Shown here in pieces: positions 7,293 through 10,313 of a stretch of DNA of 10,313 nt (position 1 is its first letter; every line of letters starts with the position of its first letter). The stretch is from Chloroflexota bacterium (GTDB taxonomy: Bacteria; Chloroflexota; Limnocylindria; Limnocylindrales; CSP1-4). The stretch lies in contig JAJYMP010000347.1 in NCBI GenBank assembly GCA_021786915.1, positions 1 through 10,313 of the forward strand, read 5' to 3'. The position numbers and the translations under genes are program-made. The notes beneath the pieces are model-generated. The model saw only the letters and a list, made by a program, of their open reading frames with translations, was not told where the DNA came from and ran no database searches.

Positions 7293-8188
7293 CGAGCGAA
7301 GACCACCCGACGAACCCTGTCGATCCCGGCTACGCCGGCGCCCCGGGCACCGCGGCGGCCGCTGATCCCGCGCCGGCCGCCGATCCCGCGCCGGACGCGA
7401 CCTCCTCGGCCGCTCCGCCCCCGCCGCCCTCCGGCGGGCCCGGCTGGGACGCTGGTGCCAGCACCGCGCCCGGCGCCACGCCCGGGTTCGGCTCGGCGCC
7501 CGGCTCCGGCCCGACGCCCCCGTCCGGCGGAGCGCCCGCGTGGTCGCCGTCCTGGCCCGACCGGCGAGAGCCGCAGTCGGCTGGGCTCGTCCTCGGGATC
7601 GTGCTGGTCGTCGTGGGGAGCATCTTCCTGGCGCTCCAGGTCGGCGACTTCACCCTCGGCCCAGACGCCTGGCCGCTGTGGCTGATCGTGCCCGGCGTCG
7701 CGATGGTCGCGGGCGCGCTGTTCATCCCGTCGCGGGGCGGGCTCGGGCTCGCGATCCCCGGCGCGATCCTCGCGATCGTCGGCGGCATCCTGTGGGTCCA
7801 GGCCACCTACGACCTGTACGCGACGTGGGCCTACGCGTGGGCCCTCGTGGCGCCCACCGGCCCAGGCCTCGCGATGCTCCTCTACGGCGCGGTCCATCGC
7901 GATGCCGATCTGGCGCGCGACGGCCTCTGGGCCACGCTCACGGGCCTCGGGCTGTTCCTCGGCTTCGGCCTCTTCTTCGAGGGCGCCATCGGCATCTCCG
8001 GCCACCGCATCGAGAACCTCGACCGGGTGCTGCCGTACGCGGCGATCGGGCTGGGCGTGCTGCTCATCGCCCTCGCGTTCATAGACGGCGGCCGGCGCGA
8101 CACGTGGCGGGACCAGCGCCGCGCCGAGCGCCGGGCCGCGCGGGAGCTCCGCCACGACGAGAGGGCAGCCCGGCGCGCCGCCCGCTGA
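7289..8188 (+). CDS. Six-helix membrane protein with LiaF/DUF5668-like segment and disordered N-terminus
   Basis: The 299-residue protein begins with about 90 residues rich in Pro, Ala and Gly, including two near-identical 'ADPAPA' units, followed by six hydrophobic helices near 98-116, 126-146, 153-171, 180-200, 214-232 and 248-266, and an Arg-rich C-terminal tail. The segment GLVLGIVLVVVGSIFLAL...WPLWLIVPG resembles the helix pairs of LiaI/LiaF-type and DUF5668 proteins. This resemblance is from memory of the pattern, not an alignment. Its ATG overlaps the kinase stop, with AGGA 5 bases upstream, so the two are translationally coupled. In LiaFSR-type systems a membrane protein of this class controls a HisKA_3 kinase, and I infer a similar role here. 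It could instead be an output target of the kinase or an unrelated membrane protein. Confidence 0.75.
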   Translation: MTSEDHPTNPVDPGYAGAPGTAAAADPAPAADPAPDATSSAAPPPPPSGGPGWDAGASTAPGATPGFGSAPGSGPTPPSGGAPAWSPSWPDRREPQSAGLVLGIVLVVVGSIFLALQVGDFTLGPDAWPLWLIVPGVAMVAGALFIPSRGGLGLAIPGAILAIVGGILWVQATYDLYATWAYAWALVAPTGPGLAMLLYGAVHRDADLARDGLWATLTGLGLFLGFGLFFEGAIGISGHRIENLDRVLPYAAIGLGVLLIALAFIDGGRRDTWRDQRRAERRAARELRHDERAARRAAR

Positions 8189-8227
8189 CCTCAGGCCAGG
8201 GAGCGGAGGGCAGGTGCTATCCCGCTG

Positions 8228-8653
8228 ATGCCGACGTGCCTCGCCTGCGACGTGAACAGCCTCCGGACGGTCCCACCCGGGGGCGCCATCCTCGCCACGG
8301 ACACCTGGGTCGCCGACCACTGCATCCCGCCTCTGGTCCGCGGCTACGTGATCCTCAAGCCTCGACGCCAACGTGACGGTGATGGCTGACCTGTCGCCTG
8401 CGGAGGCAGCCGACCTCGGGGTGGTCGCCCGGCGGCTCATGGCTGCCATGCGCGCCGTCCTGGCCCCGAGAGGATCTACATGTTCGCATTCGGGGAATCC
8501 CTTGACCATCTTCACGTTCATCTGATGCCGCGGCACGCCGGGATGCCGCCGACCGGTGGAGCGCTGATCGAGCGCGTCTTCGCCCATGAGTGGCTCGTCG
8601 ACGAGTCCGAGGCTGCCGAGTTGGCCTGCCGCATCCGCGAGGCGCTCGGGTAG
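8228..8653 (+). pseudogene. HIT-family protein gene with two compensating frameshifts
   Basis: HIT proteins are cytoplasmic nucleotide hydrolases or transferases. No single frame covers this gene, but joining frames gives a coherent protein of about 141 residues. Residues 1-47 start MPTCLACDVN (a CxxC as in zinc-binding HIT proteins) and run to VILKPRR. A one-base gain near 8370-8371 (CCAACGTG where CCACGTG would read His-Val) shifts to the next frame for VTVMADLSPAEAADLGVV and MRAVLAP. A one-base loss near 8468 (CCGAG for CCGGAG) restores the first frame for RIYMFAFGESLDHLHVHLMP. The HIT signature His-x-His-x-His is at 8507-8521 (HLHVH). The shifts cancel, so start and TAG are in frame. It is either a sequencing or assembly artefact in an intact gene, or a recent pseudogene. 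It starts 39 bases after the membrane-protein stop, so it may be in the kinase operon. Confidence 0.8.
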
Positions 8654-8780
8654 CCGGGGCTCGCGAGGGCGGCGCGGCGAGCGGAGAAGGCCACCCGCCA
8701 ATGCTCCTCCAGCGGAGCTTCGGCACGGAGAATCACCGCCGGCACCGCTGCGCCAAGCGTGCGACCGCCACTTCGCTCCA

Positions 8781-8807
8781 CCAGGTCCCCTCCGGGAGGC
8801 GACCAGG
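8781..8807. terminator. Imperfect hairpin between convergent genes (candidate bidirectional terminator)
   Basis: The arms CC-a-GGTC-c-CCTC and GAGG-c-GACC-a-GG pair as 10 bp around a CGG loop, with symmetrical A-A and C-C mismatches. The position, 128 bases after the HIT stop and 119 bases beyond the GreA-gene stop, fits a shared terminator. There is no T-tract in either direction. Confidence 0.35.
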
Positions 8808-8850
8808 GGGATCGACCTCGCCTGAGGCTCCCCGGGGCGGAGAATTGGCT

Positions 8851-8888
8851 GTCGCGGCCGCGCTTCGCGTGGTCGCGGCCGGCTTCGC
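8851..8888. repeat. Two-copy tandem direct repeat
   Basis: GTCGCGGCCGCGCTTCGC (8851-8868) recurs as GTCGCGGCCGGCTTCGC (8872-8888), starting 21 bases later with one base missing. It lies in the gap 38 bases from the end of the GreA-domain gene. Function unknown; probably replication slippage. Confidence 0.5.
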
Positions 8889-8925
8889 CCGCGGTAGGCG
8901 CGGCTCGACCGGGCGCCGAGCAGGG

Positions 8926-9693
8926 CTACTCGATGGCGAGCACCAGGTAGCCGATCCGCCCCCCGGGCGTGATGATCTCGACGTGGTCGCCGACACGGCG
9001 GCCCATCAGCGCGGCGCCAACCGGTGACGCGCTCGACACGCGGCCCTCGCGGATGTTCGCCTCGGCGGCGCCCACCACCCGCAGCTCCTCCGCCTCGCCG
9101 TCCACCTGGACCTTGACCCGAGACCCCAGCTCCACCCGCGCGCCGCGCTCCGTGGGCGCCGAGACGACGGCCACCTTGAGCTTGGCCTCGAGCGAGTTGA
9201 TCCGACCCTCGAGGAACCCCTGCTCCTCGCGCGCGGCGTGGTACTCGGCGTTCTCCTTGAGGTCGCCGTGCTCACGCGCGGTCGCGATGCGCTTGATCAC
9301 GTCGGGCCGCTGGGCCACGAGCGACGCCAGTTCGGCCTGGAGGCGCTCGAGGCCGTCCGGCGAGACGTAGACGGGTTCGGCCGCGCGCCGAGGCGACCCC
9401 TGGGCGGCATAGGCGGCGGCCGAGGCGATCCTGCCCTCGCCTCGTCCCGGCGCCGGCCGCCGGCCGCGCCTCGCCTCGTCGTGCGCGCCGTCCGCCTCGC
9501 CGGTGGGCAGCGTGACGATCCTGGTCACGGGCGGCGGCTCCGGCACCTTGACCTCGGGCAGGAGCATGTTCGAGATGCCGGTGGCCCTGCGAGTCCCCGA
9601 CGGCGAGCGCCAGACGGCCCACGGCAGCACCACGGACGGGTCGTGGAGCGCTGCGGCCTCGGCCGCGGGAACCCCGGCTGCGAACGCGTCCAC
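8926..9693 (-). CDS. GreA/GreB-family transcription elongation factor domain (downstream part of an interrupted fusion gene)
   Basis: Gre factors insert a coiled coil into the RNA polymerase secondary channel and trigger cleavage of backtracked RNA. In this 255-residue frame the GreA domain spans about 108-255, essentially a whole GreA (about 158 residues): coiled coil from VYVSPDGLERLQAEL to LEAKLKVAVV, tip motif REHGDLKENAEYHAAREEQG with acidic Asp144 and Glu147, then the FKBP-like domain ending SPVGAALMGRRVGDHVEI and TPGGRIGYLVLAIE. Residues 1-70 are not GreA. They continue, in the same frame, the protein encoded at 9736-10143, from which only a TAG at 9736-9738 separates them. A disordered Arg/Ala/Gly-rich linker lies at about 70-107. 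GTG 9693 is just the first start after the TAG and has no clear ribosome binding site. Other internal starts could produce a bare GreA. Confidence 0.85.
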   Translation of the reverse strand: MDAFAAGVPAAEAAALHDPSVVLPWAVWRSPSGTRRATGISNMLLPEVKVPEPPPVTRIVTLPTGEADGAHDEARRGRRPAPGRGEGRIASAAAYAAQGSPRRAAEPVYVSPDGLERLQAELASLVAQRPDVIKRIATAREHGDLKENAEYHAAREEQGFLEGRINSLEAKLKVAVVSAPTERGARVELGSRVKVQVDGEAEELRVVGAAEANIREGRVSSASPVGAALMGRRVGDHVEIITPGGRIGYLVLAIE

Positions 9694-9735
9694 CAGCGCG
9701 TCCTCGTACTCCTCGGTGGCATCGGTCGCCGCCCA

Positions 9736-9738
9736 CTA
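9736..9738 (-). other. In-frame TAG splitting the GIY-YIG-like/GreA gene
   Basis: On the minus strand codon 136 of a 406-codon frame (10143 to 8926) reads TAG between GTG and TGG. Homology-like sequence continues without a frame change on both sides, so one base change (for example from TGG, CAG or TAC) explains it. It may be a nonsense mutation, a base-call error, or less likely a read-through codon. Confidence 0.7.
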
Positions 9739-10143
9739 CACGCGCAGGTCGCCGGGCGAGCGCAGCAGGTGCAGCCAGAGCCCTGAGCCGGCGGGCTTGC
9801 GGTCCCCCGGCGCCGTCTTGGCGAGCGCGTTGATCCGCGCCGACACAGAGCCCGACGTGCTGCCGATGAACAGCACGGGCTGGGAAGGCAGCCAGAACGA
9901 GCCCAGTCGCGCCTGCAGTTCCTTGCCGGAAGGCCGCCTGCCGTCGAGCCGCAGCTCCGGCACGCGCTCGATCCATCGGCCGACCACGGCCAGGTCCACC
10001 GACAGCGCTGGCGCTGGCGCGGGCAGCTCCACGAGGTACACGCCCGGGCCACTGTGCCGGACTGGCCTGCCCCACATGGACGGGCCGTCCGCAAGGAGGC
10101 CGACCTCGCGGAGCAGGGCGGCGGCGCTTCGATCGTCGGGCAT
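9736..10143 (-). CDS. GIY-YIG-like domain (upstream part of the interrupted GreA fusion gene)
   Basis: The 135 residues before the TAG look like the start of a GIY-YIG superfamily domain: GVYLVEL with GVY at 34-36, LPSQPVLFIGST with FIG at 92-94 in place of YIG, a following helix with Arg103 (SARINALAK), then GSGLWLHLLRS. After the TAG, in the same frame, come WAATDATEEYEDALVDAF, which would supply the Glu-bearing helix, and PWAVWRSPSGTRRATGISN, which fits the domain's end. The 55 residues between GVY and FIG are longer than the usual 10 or so, so it is a divergent or insertion-bearing member and nuclease activity is uncertain. ATG 10143 is supported by AGGAG 4 bases upstream (10148-10152). 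Without read-through the product would be a truncated domain. Confidence 0.65.
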   Translation of the reverse strand: MPDDRSAAALLREVGLLADGPSMWGRPVRHSGPGVYLVELPAPAPALSVDLAVVGRWIERVPELRLDGRRPSGKELQARLGSFWLPSQPVLFIGSTSGSVSARINALAKTAPGDRKPAGSGLWLHLLRSPGDLRV

Positions 10144-10224
10144 GAGACTCCTGGCTGGATTGTGCGGGGCTGTGAACGCCGCGCGGCGGCGGAGCGACCG
10201 TGCAGGGTGGGCCGCGGTTCGCGT

Positions 10225-10230
10225 TATCGT
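10225..10230 (+). promoter_or_regulatory. -10 element of the right-edge gene (leaderless start)
   Basis: TATCGT fits TAnnnT and begins exactly 12 bases before ATG 10237, the same spacing as at tag and the sensor kinase. No Shine-Dalgarno and no clear -35 are visible. Confidence 0.45.
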
Positions 10231-10236
10231 CTCACC

Positions 10237-10313
10237 ATGATGCCGAACGAACCGAGAGAACGCCGTCGCGCGGCCCGCGCGGTGGGCGTGGCGATCGTCG
10301 GCATCGTGCTGAC
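10237..10313 (+). CDS. N-terminus of a membrane-anchored or secreted protein (runs off right edge)
   Basis: Only 25 codons are present. They begin with two Met codons, continue with a basic stretch (EPRERRRAARA), and enter a hydrophobic run (VGVAIVGIVL) cut by the edge. This is the pattern of a signal peptide or N-terminal membrane anchor with the N-terminus inside. All late codons end in G or C, as in other genes here. The start is supported by a -10 hexamer 12 bases upstream, giving a leaderless message. The gene diverges from the GIY-YIG-like/GreA gene with 93 bases between the starts. Family not recognisable. Confidence 0.6.
   Translation, partial: MMPNEPRERRRAARAVGVAIVGIVL

Larger units (their letters stand above)
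8654..8925. other. Intergenic gap between convergent genes, no gene seen
   Basis: This 272-base gap lies between the HIT gene and the GreA-domain gene, which point at each other. I see no ORF with a recognisable protein or the expected codon pattern. It holds an imperfect hairpin at 8781-8807 and a short tandem repeat at 8851-8888. Confidence 0.5.

Noticed and set aside
6965..8701. 578-codon open frame on the minus strand
   Set aside because: It is antisense to the kinase end, the membrane protein and the HIT gene in the shadow phase, and has no recognisable domain.
9238..10240. Two long plus-strand frames opposite the GreA-domain gene
   Set aside because: Both are antisense to a frame with a complete GreA domain and a GIY-YIG-like region, and neither has a recognisable motif.
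1..10313. CRISPR array, insertion sequence or phage region
   Set aside because: No regularly spaced repeats, transposase motifs, terminal inverted repeats or phage structural proteins are present. The gene content is chromosomal housekeeping and stress genes.

Overview
The window is very GC-rich DNA from a free-living bacterium. Nearly every codon of the convincing genes ends in G or C, and several genes lack a Shine-Dalgarno sequence but have a -10-like hexamer just upstream of the start codon. Together with the protein types (a short DnaJ-domain protein with a C-terminal 'GYLQWL...PYRAEI' block, a multi-GAF/PAS sensor kinase, a GreA domain fused to a nuclease-like domain), this fits a high-GC Chloroflexota or Actinomycetota lineage. 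The lineage is an inference, not something the sequence proves.

Layout, left to right. (1) The N-terminus of catalase-peroxidase katG runs off the left edge on the minus strand. (2) Divergent from it is a four-gene plus-strand operon: an ABC-2 type ATPase, a 23-codon ORF that exactly bridges the gap by overlapping both neighbours, the membrane permease, and a small alpha/beta hydrolase. (3) A minus-strand DnaJ-domain protein converges on the hydrolase, and its reading frame runs on antisense into it. (4) Divergent from DnaJ is tag (3-methyladenine DNA glycosylase I). (5) After a 171-base gap with inverted repeats and a good promoter comes a 1001-residue cytoplasmic histidine kinase (three GAF, two PAS, HisKA_3, HATPase). 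It overlaps by ATGA a six-helix membrane protein resembling LiaF/DUF5668-type proteins; no response regulator is in the window. (6) Next is a HIT-family gene readable only across two compensating single-base frameshifts. (7) On the minus strand, convergent with it, is a gene with a GIY-YIG-like N-terminal domain and a complete GreA domain, interrupted by one in-frame TAG. (8) At the right edge, divergent from that gene, is the start of a membrane or secreted protein.

Functional themes are stress-related: peroxide detoxification (KatG), alkylation repair (Tag), chaperone partner (DnaJ domain), transcript cleavage (GreA) and a sensor kinase paired with an envelope-type membrane protein. These are separate transcription units, not one pathway. 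The most distinctive observations are the GIY-YIG/GreA fusion and its amber codon, the doubly frameshifted HIT gene, the bridging small ORF in the ABC operon, and the constant 12-base distance from -10 hexamer to start codon at three genes, which points to leaderless mRNAs. I found no CRISPR array, rRNA, tRNA, insertion sequence or phage gene.
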